Shown piece by piece: positions 8,939 through 16,907 of a stretch of 64,000 bases of DNA (position 1 is its first letter; each line of letters starts with the position of its first letter). Source of the stretch: Prorocentrum cordatum (lineage: Eukaryota; Sar; Dinophyceae; Prorocentrales; Prorocentraceae); the NCBI GenBank assembly GCA_963575745.1, contig CAUYUJ010000336.1:583080-647079 (forward strand). The letters run 5' to 3'. The notes beneath the pieces were generated by a model. The model made no database searches. It was given only the letters and a program-made list of their open reading frames with translations, and was not told where the DNA came from. The position numbers were made by a program, and so were the translations under genes.

Positions 8939-11900
8939 TGTAAATATCATGATTCCATCTGTATATTGGCCACGTCCAGCATGTCAGAGGGATCTTACGA
9001 GAAGCAAGGGTGTTAAGAACCACCTCGATACCGAACCTGGTAAATGTCGTTTTGCTGAACCATTTAAACTACCAGACGACCACGACCCCGAAGGCAAAAC
9101 CGTGCCAGCTTGGTGGGAACCCTTCCCTAAACCTGGTGAGGGCCAAGCTTCAGCTTCAGGTGGCCGTCAAGGCGCACACGCCAGGCCACCACGACCACGA
9201 TCCTTCGGCAACGTCGATCCGACATCTGGTGCCAGCAGCTACGACATGCTACGAGACGCCCCCGAGCGTGGAAACACGCCTTCTGCGTCTTCTAGCGAAG
9301 CGCCACAGGTAGCGGCCCGCCGCGGCCGTCTACAAGGCGTACCACCACCTCCAGACGCAGTTAACACAGGGGACCAACTACGGAGAGCTACAAGGAACCC
9401 TCTTGCCTCCACCGGCTCTGGGGCTCCACGACTACCCGACTGGACGAGATTCGACATCCAACACAGTCTACAGAGTCTCCGTAGTCACGAACCCCATGTC
9501 GTGAAAAAGGAACTCCGGAAACTGCATCTGCGATGGTATCATGCGGAGGAGCCAAAGATGAGGCTAATCCTCGAAAAGGTGGGGCTTGATAACGTTCGAC
9601 TGAACATGATCAAGGAAGTTTGCGATACCTGTCGGGAATGCAGAGCATGGGAACGTCCAGGAAACTCAACACTACCATCGGTGAGCCTTCCTGGCAACTG
9701 GCTCGATGAAGGGGAAATGGACCTCATGTTTTACAAGAAACGGACCATATTTCATATTATGGATCGTTGTATTCGCCTGGCAGCAGGCCTAGAAATTTCC
9801 GACAGAGAACGTGACGCTATCATCGACGCCTACCACTATTGCTGGATTGCCTATCACGGACCCTTCAAAGTTTTATACTCAGACGGAGAAGGCGCCCTGA
9901 ATAACGATGCCGCTAAAACCATGATGGCCAATAAGGGCACGGAACTTCGTATCCGAGCACCTGGCCAACACGCGACTTCAATTGAGTCACGAAGCGGCAT
10001 TCTCAGAGGCGTCCTCCACATGATTGAGGAAGAATTGAATAGACACAACATCCCTGTTGTATTCACTAGAGTATTGGCGGAAGGCATCTTCGTTACTAAT
10101 GCGTTTACGTTTTATAACGGAGTATCGCCATATCAGGCACACACAGGACGTCAGCCCTCTTTCCTCCCTGATCTCGATACCCTTGACTTTCCCAAGGGAC
10201 CCGAGACTTCAGGACACGAACGAGAACGTCGTGTAAGGGAAGTCAGCCTAGAAGCTATAACTCAGGCTACTGCTGTGGCCAAGACAAATCGGGCTCTTAG
10301 GGCTAAGACGACTCCTGATGGTGCTCGCCTCTACTCATCAGGGGATATGGTCGATTACCACCGACCTACTGCCACCAAGGACGACCATGGAGGTTGGAAT
10401 GGCCCATTCCAGGTGCTCCGTAATGTACCTGAAAGAGGACATATTGTTGTCAAGGCAGGATCTCGTGAGGTAATTGTGATGTATCCTGATGCTCGTCACA
10501 CACTATACATTGAATGTCTCCTCACACGGGAACTTGGCATGGATAGTATGGCCATGCAAACCGTCCTTGCTTATGTGGCACACCTCAGCGCAGGGAAACC
10601 TGCCAAAGTTTCCGGTTATATCCCCGATTACAAGGGAAACCTTAATCTGTCAGACGACAGCAAGTTCCACCCGCGCGTGCACTTAGCACTACAGTATCTC
10701 GTACAAAATTACTTCCGAGTAGAACATGTTGTAGCAGTTCGACTGGCTAAGAGTGTGTCAAGTCTACCTGCAGTAAAGTACGCCACCGGGTCTACGCTGA
10801 TCCACTATGACAACGACATCAGCCCGGCGTTCCACTATTACGAATGTGTGGGCACCGGCTTAAACATTTCTCAGATCACTGGTAGCACTCACTCCAGACT
10901 TATTCAATGCTTGACTTCACGTGTCCCTTCCTTAGGATTTCACGACGATTTGGTTAAATATCAGCATTCAAGCAACACGTCTGGAGAACACGATTCGCCT
11001 GGAAACAGGCCTTCTCCAGACAAACCAGATGCTTCATCGCCGAGTGAAGGCCGCCTGTCGACAATCTATGAGGAGAATGAGGAACACAATATCGAAGCTA
11101 TGATGCTGGAAGAGTGGTACGACGAGCTACGTATGGACCTTCATCCTACGACGATTACCGATGGTTATCTCTATTGCGTCCCAACAACTATGCTGCCCGA
11201 CCAATGTGTTTTGGTTTCAGCATTTGTGGACGAGGATGATACTATATCATCAGATATGCTCGGAGACGAGCCGAAATCACGTGAGTCCTGTCTAGTCTCT
11301 CTTTGTTCAACCACAACCGACGAGAGCTACTCTCTTGACAGTGATGAATATGGTCTTTACGTTGAATTATGCTTTACATCAGAAATGTCAAAAATAGTGT
11401 TGGATCAGACTCAATTTGCACAGCTCGATACCGATATGGTCGCAACGATGAGAGTATATGTATCCTCTGCTGCTAAACGTGCTGTGGTTGTCAAAGAAGA
11501 CGATCTACTGACCAAAGCCGACATAGCAGCACATCCAAAGGAGGTTAGTGAAGCTTTGTATACTGAGCTCAAAATCTGGATTGATAACCGATGCTTTGAG
11601 ATGTATGATTTATCCAAAGCTTCCAACATCATGACATCCAGGTATGTATACAATTGGAAGTTCGTAAAGATGGGTACCGAGAACGTTAAAACCACTCGTC
11701 TCAGACTGGTCCTTCGTGGATTTATGGATACTGAGGCTTTTGATGTGGAAACATTCTCGGGAACCGCCCGAAGGCAGTCCCAACGACTCCTGGCAAGTGA
11801 AGCGGCATGCCATCCAGAGTGGATCTTAGCATCCATGGATATCGATAAGGCGTTCCTCAAGGGTTTGACCTATGAGGAACTTGCCCATGCCACCGGCGAG

Positions 11901-12590
11901 GAAACTCGCATGGTTTGCTTTACTCTTCCACCAGGAAGTGCTCAGGTACTTCGTACATTACCCGGCTTCTCATCCTACGACGAAAGTCGACACTGTCTTA
12001 GATGCCTCAAACCAGGAACGGGTACAAAGGACGCTCCAAGAGCGTTCTCTCTCAAACTTCGTACGACCACACGAGCTATAGGACTTACACCGACCAGCTA
12101 CGATCCTGAATTTGAATTCAGCCAAGACCTGCTGACGGCAAAACATGTCGATGATATTAACATGACAGGTCTAGAGAAAAATATAGACGACTATGTACAG
12201 CGTGTCGAAAAGGTGTTTGGCAAATGCAAGCTCAACAAGCACACACATACGAACTGCGCCGTTCGCTACACTAAGAATGATCAAGGATATGTGATCATGG
12301 ACCAGGACGAGTATATCAAACAACTACGTCCTATTACACACACAGAACTTACAGGAGCGGCGGCCGATGCCAAAGCCACGAAACTCATTACCGACATGTT
12401 CGTCAGCCTGCGAGGAAGGAGCCCTCGCCTATGCCCTTCTTACCCAAATCTGGCTCATGGTATACGTGGACTCTCTTCAGAAAATCCAAGAGCCCACCAA
12501 TCTGCAAGTCAGACGTTTGAATGCTGTGACGCGAAAGCTGATCACCAGCCCGAAACGTATCACCTTCCCTCGGATGAAGCCGACGAATGA
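8847..12590 (+). CDS. Integrase and copia-type reverse transcriptase segment
   Basis: Meaningful coding starts at about 8,950; the first 30 residues overlap the previous frame. A pre-integrase zinc region is seen at about 9,500-9,650 (LHLRWYHAEEPKM, then CDTCREC). The integrase core follows, with Asp in EGEMDLMFYKK, Asp in VLYSDGEGAL and Glu in IESRSGILRG, in D-D-E order. An extended linker contains acidic DEDDTISSD stretches. The RVT_2 reverse transcriptase spans about 11,540-12,420: MDIDKAFLKG carries the first catalytic Asp, and KHVDDI replaces the usual YVDD. Family function: copying element RNA and inserting the cDNA. The last roughly 55 residues (after 12,412) are out of frame because AGGA is duplicated at 12,413-12,420; the RT tail and RNase H continue in the next frame. 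Confidence 0.9.
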   Translation: MIVSSQGWPLARHASTTSERTVLAITETLRSVNIMIPSVYWPRPACQRDLTRSKGVKNHLDTEPGKCRFAEPFKLPDDHDPEGKTVPAWWEPFPKPGEGQASASGGRQGAHARPPRPRSFGNVDPTSGASSYDMLRDAPERGNTPSASSSEAPQVAARRGRLQGVPPPPDAVNTGDQLRRATRNPLASTGSGAPRLPDWTRFDIQHSLQSLRSHEPHVVKKELRKLHLRWYHAEEPKMRLILEKVGLDNVRLNMIKEVCDTCRECRAWERPGNSTLPSVSLPGNWLDEGEMDLMFYKKRTIFHIMDRCIRLAAGLEISDRERDAIIDAYHYCWIAYHGPFKVLYSDGEGALNNDAAKTMMANKGTELRIRAPGQHATSIESRSGILRGVLHMIEEELNRHNIPVVFTRVLAEGIFVTNAFTFYNGVSPYQAHTGRQPSFLPDLDTLDFPKGPETSGHERERRVREVSLEAITQATAVAKTNRALRAKTTPDGARLYSSGDMVDYHRPTATKDDHGGWNGPFQVLRNVPERGHIVVKAGSREVIVMYPDARHTLYIECLLTRELGMDSMAMQTVLAYVAHLSAGKPAKVSGYIPDYKGNLNLSDDSKFHPRVHLALQYLVQNYFRVEHVVAVRLAKSVSSLPAVKYATGSTLIHYDNDISPAFHYYECVGTGLNISQITGSTHSRLIQCLTSRVPSLGFHDDLVKYQHSSNTSGEHDSPGNRPSPDKPDASSPSEGRLSTIYEENEEHNIEAMMLEEWYDELRMDLHPTTITDGYLYCVPTTMLPDQCVLVSAFVDEDDTISSDMLGDEPKSRESCLVSLCSTTTDESYSLDSDEYGLYVELCFTSEMSKIVLDQTQFAQLDTDMVATMRVYVSSAAKRAVVVKEDDLLTKADIAAHPKEVSEALYTELKIWIDNRCFEMYDLSKASNIMTSRYVYNWKFVKMGTENVKTTRLRLVLRGFMDTEAFDVETFSGTARRQSQRLLASEAACHPEWILASMDIDKAFLKGLTYEELAHATGEETRMVCFTLPPGSAQVLRTLPGFSSYDESRHCLRCLKPGTGTKDAPRAFSLKLRTTTRAIGLTPTSYDPEFEFSQDLLTAKHVDDINMTGLEKNIDDYVQRVEKVFGKCKLNKHTHTNCAVRYTKNDQGYVIMDQDEYIKQLRPITHTELTGAAADAKATKLITDMFVSLRGRSPRLCPSYPNLAHGIRGLSSENPRAHQSASQTFECCDAKADHQPETYHLPSDEADE
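10980..11020 (+). repeat. Nested double hairpin around a GNRA hairpin
   Basis: The GCCTG-GAAA-CAGGC hairpin (10,997-11,010) sits inside a second perfect 9-bp inverted repeat, TCTGGAGAA (10,980-10,988) and TTCTCCAGA (11,012-11,020). The two stems would stack with an 8-nt left bulge and a 1-nt right bulge. It lies in the linker between integrase and reverse transcriptase. Confidence 0.8.
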
Positions 12591-13224
12591 AGTTGACATC
12601 CATAGCGATTCGGGGTATCGGAAGCTTACCGGGGAGGAGGATGACGAGACCAAGGGCTACGGCATACGCGGGGCCAATGTACTACGGCGAGGAAACTCGC
12701 CTCAAGGCAAGTCCGTCGTTCACCTCTGTGACGGACTATGCAAATCACACCGATTACAGGTGAGGTCCAGTTATGCTGCGGAGGCACTTGCAGCCGCACA
12801 TAACCTTGATGAGTGTTACCCTACGCTCATTACTCTCCACGAGCTTAAGGCAGGAGCTTTGACTCCACGACAACTACGAGACATGCGTGAAGTTGGAGGC
12901 CTAGCTATCAAAGTCTCTCTTACCATAGACGCCGAGTCCGTCTACAAATCTTTATCAAGCAGGGATCTCAAGATACCTACAGAACGGACTCTGCTTGGAC
13001 GTATCAGCTGGATACGTGAGCTCATGGATATAGGTATAGTACACAATGTTCAACGGTGTGATACTAGGGATATGACCGCAGATGGGCATACAAAGGGAAG
13101 CATCGATCGGGAGCTGCTTCTGGAAGTGATGTCAGGCACTCAGTCATTTAAGTATGACGTGAAGCAATGTGTTCCCTTTCGGGGTCCCGAGGACAGAGAC
13201 AAACCTAAGTCTAATCAATTTTAG
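12367..13224 (+). CDS. Reverse transcriptase tail and RNase H, end of polyprotein
   Basis: Meaningful sequence begins at about 12,420 with ALAYALLTQIWLMVYVDSL, the copia block after the RT catalytic core that normally reads like GALLYLA-TRPDI. The RNase H active-site acids appear in order: Asp in VDIHSDSGY (about 12,595), Glu in SSYAAEALAAAH (about 12,775), Asp in LTIDAESVYKSL (about 12,925), and the terminal DMTADGHTKGSID (about 13,070), which matches the ADxLTKG signature of copia RNase H. It ends at TAG 13,222-13,224. One GNRA hairpin (12,687-12,700) lies in frame as RGNSP. RNase H would remove genomic RNA during cDNA synthesis. The domain itself shows no stop; the only defect is the upstream 4-base duplication. 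Confidence 0.9.
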   Translation: MPKPRNSLPTCSSACEEGALAYALLTQIWLMVYVDSLQKIQEPTNLQVRRLNAVTRKLITSPKRITFPRMKPTNEVDIHSDSGYRKLTGEEDDETKGYGIRGANVLRRGNSPQGKSVVHLCDGLCKSHRLQVRSSYAAEALAAAHNLDECYPTLITLHELKAGALTPRQLRDMREVGGLAIKVSLTIDAESVYKSLSSRDLKIPTERTLLGRISWIRELMDIGIVHNVQRCDTRDMTADGHTKGSIDRELLLEVMSGTQSFKYDVKQCVPFRGPEDRDKPKSNQF

Positions 13225-13262
13225 TCTGTCCTTGTTGCCCTCGCGGTCCACTTTGCCAGCTC

Positions 13263-13285
13263 GGGCGCCTAGTATAAAGGCGCCC
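13263..13285 (+). promoter_or_regulatory. Perfect 7-bp inverted repeat with TATAAA in the loop
   Basis: GGGCGCC (13,263-13,269), loop TAGTATAAA, then GGCGCCC (13,279-13,285), 40 bp after the last stop codon. It could be an LTR promoter element, an RNA processing or terminator hairpin, or both. Dinoflagellate promoters usually lack a canonical TATA box, so the promoter reading is speculative. Confidence 0.35.
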
Positions 13286-13487
13286 CTCTAGTTGCTCGGA
13301 AACGAGCCTTATGTGTCACGCCTGGCAATGAGCCAGCTTCGTACAACTCAGGCCCTTCGCCATAATACACATTTGCTTGGTGAGGTATGGCCTGTTTGGC
13401 TTACCTCTAACTGAGCCGATAGCCCTTCATTGTTTGAAGGGGCTGTCTTGTATTTGCGTGAAATACTTTGCGAGGAAACTCGCCTTG

Positions 13488-13510
13488 CAGTCTGGTGTTA
13501 GGCCAGACTG
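13488..13510 (+). repeat. 8-bp stem-loop in the element 3' tail
   Basis: CAGTCTGG (13,488-13,495), a 7-base loop, then CCAGACTG (13,503-13,510). It begins 5 bases after the GNRA hairpin at 13,470-13,483, so the two would form a tandem pair in RNA. Confidence 0.6.
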
Positions 13511-13869
13511 TACGCACTGTTTTCTTTTTTGCAAACAGTCGTGCGCGCGACCTTTGCGTGCGACTATGCTCTCCGTCTCCTCCCCTCCCGACTTTAAGGG
13601 TAGGTCTTTGGGAGATGTTACAGTATCGGGAGCATAGCTCGCGCGCGCCGTTGCCTTTGGCCCAAGGCACGCGCGCCCTATTTGCCCGGACACCGCGAGC
13701 GTTCGCTATGTGCTGGAAAGACCGATACATCGATCTTATCTTATCTTATCCGCCCATTCCTTCCTCATACTGTACTATCACAGCAGAGCGATGGACGCGA
13801 TTTGCCATCCGATGTCTATCATGGAACCGGATGCTATTTGAGTTACCAGGCTCACTTTCGACTAAGGCG

Positions 13870-15045
13870 TCGTCGAGCTAGAGTTGAGCTCGCACCCTTT
13901 GCGGACAAGCCTAACGACATGGCCAAGCATCTGGGAGGAATGATCAGGGCGGACGGTTCTTTTTTCCACGGGGCTCGGGAAGAGGCTAGAGGCGGTTGAT
14001 TCCGGATACGCTAGTATGGGTCGTTACTGGTATCAAAGCAACATCCCTTACGTTAAAAAGAGAGCGGTGTTCTTGAGCAAGGCACTGGGGCCCGTTGTCT
14101 CTGGGCTCGATTTTCACGTTTTTAACCCTTGCCCAAGTGGCCAAACTTCAGTCGCGCATCATCGTGCATGGGCGAAAAGCAATGAGGGGTGCTGCTACCT
14201 TTGAAGCGGGGGGTCATAAGCAGTCTATTCCGAATGAAGTTGTCTTTAAACACTGGCGAATCGGCCCTCTGGAACTTGAGCTGCGGTCTAGGCGCATCCG
14301 CTGGCATCAGCGCTGGGTCGAGGACCCAGAAGCGCACGTCTCTCAGTGGGGGGCTCTGCTCGGCACCGCGCGTGTGGGGGGGGGCAACAACCTGACCATC
14401 GTTGGCGAGGGTCAGAGGCTCACCGAAGCTGCTTGTCCATGGGCGCGTAGGTTTGCGTCAGACATATAGTCCTTAGCGGATGAAGATGACCAGGCGTGTT
14501 CCATGGTCCAGGACTTTAACAGCTCCCCGCTCAACCTTTTCCAGGACCCTGACATCGTTGACTGGTTCCTACGGTTTGCTGTCAAGCGTAGTAGGGCACG
14601 ATGGTTAAGTGTTATAATTCCACCGCCGGGCCTCTCATCGGTGAGCACAGGTCATAACACGGTCCTGTCTTCTGGCTGGGGGCTTACTAACATTGGCACT
14701 CATGTTTGCGAAGTTCCGGGGCGTGAGCGGGCATTCAACACTATGAGACAGTTACCCGTCCATCTACGTAATCATCACGGGCTAAAGGCACTTCTTGCGA
14801 GGGCTGTCCTTATTAATCAGTGCTTGAACTGCGAGTCGGCATTCGAGTTTCGAATTTCGGCCCATCACCATGCATGCGATGTTTTCCAGGCAGGGGTTTG
14901 TTCAGCAGCGAGAAACTCGACCGCTCGTGAAATACACCAGCCAGATGCAACAACATGTCCTTTGTGCGAGTCCCAAATCTTGAACCTGAACACTTCGGCT
15001 TCCTGCGCCCACATCCGAAGCCACTTCGGCGCCCTCCCGCTTGTG
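13870..15045 (+). pseudogene. LINE-type ORF2 C-terminal remnant
   Basis: One frame, cut by several stops (for example at 14,467-14,469), carries recognisable pieces. AKHLGGMIRADGSFF and MGRYWYQSN are like the post-RT region of dinoflagellate LINEs that precedes the thumb. ELELRSRRIRWHQRWVEDP is the Arg-rich basic block followed by an Ala/Gly tail. Near the end, CLNCESAF, HHACDVFQAGVC and CPLCESQ are followed by CAHIRSHF, forming a terminal zinc-finger cluster. No catalytic RT motif remains, so this is a 5'-truncated dead copy. It abuts the copia element tail on the left and a different ORF on the right. The assignment rests on style and motif order, not on an alignment. Confidence 0.6.
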
Positions 15046-15049
15046 CAGA

Positions 15050-15891
15050 ATGGCGGCGGCAGCAGACACCCAGATGGCAGGGGCTCCGGCGCGGGCGCTG
15101 GCAGGACCCAGGCGCAAGGGCGGCGCGTCCGCAGAAGGCGAGAAGGAGGCCAAGAGCAAGAAGTTGGAGGCCATCGAGCAGGAGACCTTGAAGCTCCATG
15201 GCAATAAGGGCGGAGTACTGACGGCCCTCATTGCAGCGCTGGCTCGCCCTTCGCTGGCGAACTGAACTCTCGCGAACTCGCAGATCTGACGGGCGCCTGC
15301 TTCGCCTGCTGGATCGCCCCCATCGGCGCGGGCATGGTCGTCGCCACGAAGCAGGCGGGCAAGGCTTACTCGGAAGCCTGCAGGGAAGCAGGCAAGAACC
15401 AGAACTTCGGCAATCCGTGGCCACACATTTTCCTAGCGATGCTCAAGCACCTTGCCAATCTCGGCGCCCTGAGCGAGAAGCACTCGGCCACCCTCAAGCT
15501 GCACTGGAACCACCTGCTGGGGCAGCCCAGGGAAACGGCGATCACGCAGCTCCAGGACCCGGTGCGGCACTGCAGAGTCAGGGACTGCTGGCACGACAAG
15601 AAGAAGGAGGGTGCCGAGGCCACGCACTGCAAGGTGCAGCTCATGATGTCCCCCCATATGCAATCGGTGACCACCAAGCACCACAGTGCGGAGGGGGCGA
15701 CAGTGAGCGACGCAGTCCAGGCGGCAATCCTCAAGGAGAACGGGGTCCTGAAGCCAGGATCAGCCCCGCGCGGGGCGCTCGAGAGGGGCGCGGAGAAACT
15801 CCTTCGCAAGCTCGGCATGACCTCCGACAGAATATCCAAGGCGAAGGGATCCCAGGACCTGGACGAAGACGAAGACGAAGTGGAGATGTGA
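15050..15891 (+). pseudogene. Multicopy dinoflagellate ORF of unknown function, one frameshift
   Basis: ATG at 15,050 opens an Ala/Lys-rich N-terminus. The frame shifts near 15,240, after which it runs as LNSRELADLTGACFACWIAP, KQAGKAYSEACREAGKN, NPWPHIFLAMLKHL and a Lys/Glu/Asp-rich C-terminus ending in TGA 15,889-15,891. The middle (NPWPH.......L........HWN......V.HCRV) is the type of ORF found in many copies beside dinoflagellate retroelements. I do not know its function. About 280 residues would be encoded if the frame were continuous. It begins directly where the LINE remnant ends, so the two may be parts of one composite insertion. Confidence 0.5.
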
Positions 15892-15896
15892 GCCAC

Positions 15897-16485
15897 CCCC
15901 CAGGAATGCGGCCTTCAGTTTTTACTTGTATAAACGGTTCTGAGAGGATGTGCCAACTTTTTAGACAGGGTACAGTGGGCGAGACAGCTTTGCTTAACCT
16001 ACATAATAAGGTAGGTAAACCAATTCTTGAATATCGAGATGGAGACTTAGTTTTTCACGAGTACCCAGTCAGATGCAATGCGACCTGCAGCAGCTGCAGG
16101 CACGTGCACGCCAGGTACGCTCGCTCTCTATTGATATTGTCACTCTTGCTGCTTCCTCTCGGGCGTCTAGTGTTCTCATCGCACCTGCTCCTTTTTCACC
16201 CTGACCCCCCAGCCGAGAGGGCTGACGGACAGGAGGAATTATCATTAATGATTGTGCTGCTGAGGAGGCCTCACGACCCTTTTCAGCGCAGCGTCGCAAG
16301 GGACGGTGCTGCTAGTGGGCCCTCGGTTTCCGCCATTTCCGGGGCCCCACCGTCAGCCAGTGGTGTCCCCCAGCGGGGTTGCAAGGCAGGCTCTCCTTAC
16401 AGTCGCACGGGCGTCACATATCCATGACGATTTGGATGTAGCATTGCAGCAAATTTGTTGCAGTTGCTAGACAGGGATCGTAAGT
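15897..16485. other. No supported gene
   Basis: Unique-looking sequence between a broken ORF and a microsatellite. Only short frames without recognisable motifs; nothing supported. Confidence 0.5.
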
Positions 16486-16489
16486 GTGT

Positions 16490-16725
16490 CGGGTCGAGTC
16501 TTCCTCCTCCCTCCTCCTCCTCCTCCTCCTCCTCCTCCTCCTCCTCCTCCTCCTCCTCCCCCGCCTCCTCCTCCTCCTTCCTCCTCCTCCTCCTCCTCCT
16601 CCTCCTCCTCCTCCTCCCTCCTCCTCCTCCTCCCTCCTCCTCCTCCCTCCCTCCTCCTCCCTCCTCCTCCTCCTCCTCCTCCTCCTCCTCTTCCTCCCCC
16701 TCATACTCCTCCCCCTCCTCCCACG
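16490..16725. repeat. (TCC)n microsatellite
   Basis: About 230 bases of near-pure TCC with occasional extra C or TTCC. The poly-Ser, poly-Pro and poly-Leu frames here are consequences of the repeat and are not genes. Confidence 0.97.
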
Positions 16726-16907
16726 ATTGTCGTTTTCGCCGTCGTCCTCCTCATGCGGAGGAGCGAGGAGGATAACCAGGAAGATGTTTGTAAACGTTCG
16801 GGGGGCGCGTGTCCATATGTATCCTTTGTGAGCGTTCGAAAAGCTCGCCTATATCACATTTGACCACGATGATGCTGCAAGTTCTTGCGCAACGCTTCCT
16901 TTTTTCA

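Larger units (their letters stand above)
248..13483 (+). repeat. GNRA-tetraloop mini-hairpin family, 33 dispersed copies
   Basis: Each copy is 14 nt: 5-bp stem, GNRA loop, consensus GCNNG-GNRA-CN'N'GC, followed by C in 29 of 33. Starts: 248, 737, 812, 1028, 1511, 1739, 2315, 2395, 3002, 3538, 3799, 4039, 4217, 4627, 5119, 5200, 5689, 5722, 6257, 6346, 6611, 6789, 7405, 7663, 8758, 9266, 10590, 10997, 11258, 11896, 12687, 13294, 13470. Twelve perfect stems occur (5' arms GCCTG, GCTCG, GCAGG, CGTTG, GCGAG, GCGGG, GCCGG, GCTGG, GCGGA, GCACG, GCGCG, GCGTG), each with its exact complement. Loops are GAAA, GCAA, GTAA and GAGA. Imperfect copies: 1028 and 6789 (one G-T pair), 2315 (loop GAA, 13 nt), 5119 (loop GACA). 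Weaker relics lie near 1309 and 10,632. 24 are in phase as xGNxP, five as AGxPA-like, two in the third phase, and two are noncoding. Confidence 0.93.
1..13760 (+). mobile_element. Ty1/copia-type retroelement, 5' end outside window
   Basis: One giant polyprotein-type reading frame runs in from the window edge (open from base 3) to the stop at 13,222-13,224. Domain order seen: gag-like region, Tpt1/KptA domain, RING-H2, retropepsin-like motif, methyltransferase-like region, integrase, RVT_2-type reverse transcriptase, RNase H. Integrase before reverse transcriptase is the Ty1/copia order. The frame is broken by three stops (2858 TAA, 6716 TGA, 8936 TAG) and three frame changes (about 2320, 8,936-8,965, and 12,413-12,420), so this copy is probably inactive as it stands. 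33 GNRA hairpins are scattered along it. The right end is uncertain: I see structured noncoding DNA to about 13,760 and no second LTR to compare with, so LTRs are not demonstrated. Confidence 0.85.
13225..13760 (+). other. Structured 3' noncoding tail of the retroelement
   Basis: No reading frame of interest. It holds, in order: a 7-bp inverted repeat with TATAAA in its loop (13,263-13,285), GNRA hairpins at 13,294-13,307 and 13,470-13,483, an 8-bp stem-loop at 13,488-13,510, an ACTGTTT/AAACAGT pair near 13,518-13,548, and a long imperfect inverted repeat of GCGCGC blocks around 13,635-13,680. It may include the start of a 3' LTR; without the 5' LTR in the window this cannot be tested. The right boundary is a guess placed before the LINE remnant. 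Confidence 0.5.

Noticed and set aside
14908-14919. GCGAGAAACTCG in the LINE remnant, like a hairpin copy with a lost base
   Set aside because: 4-bp stem with a 3-base loop; too weak to assign to the family without neighbours.
16490-16725. Long poly-Ser, poly-Pro and poly-Leu frames, and similar ones at 24.7, 28.2, 31.7, 36.0 and 39.5 kb
   Set aside because: Products of (TCC)n or (GGA)n microsatellites read in every frame; no non-repetitive coding flank.
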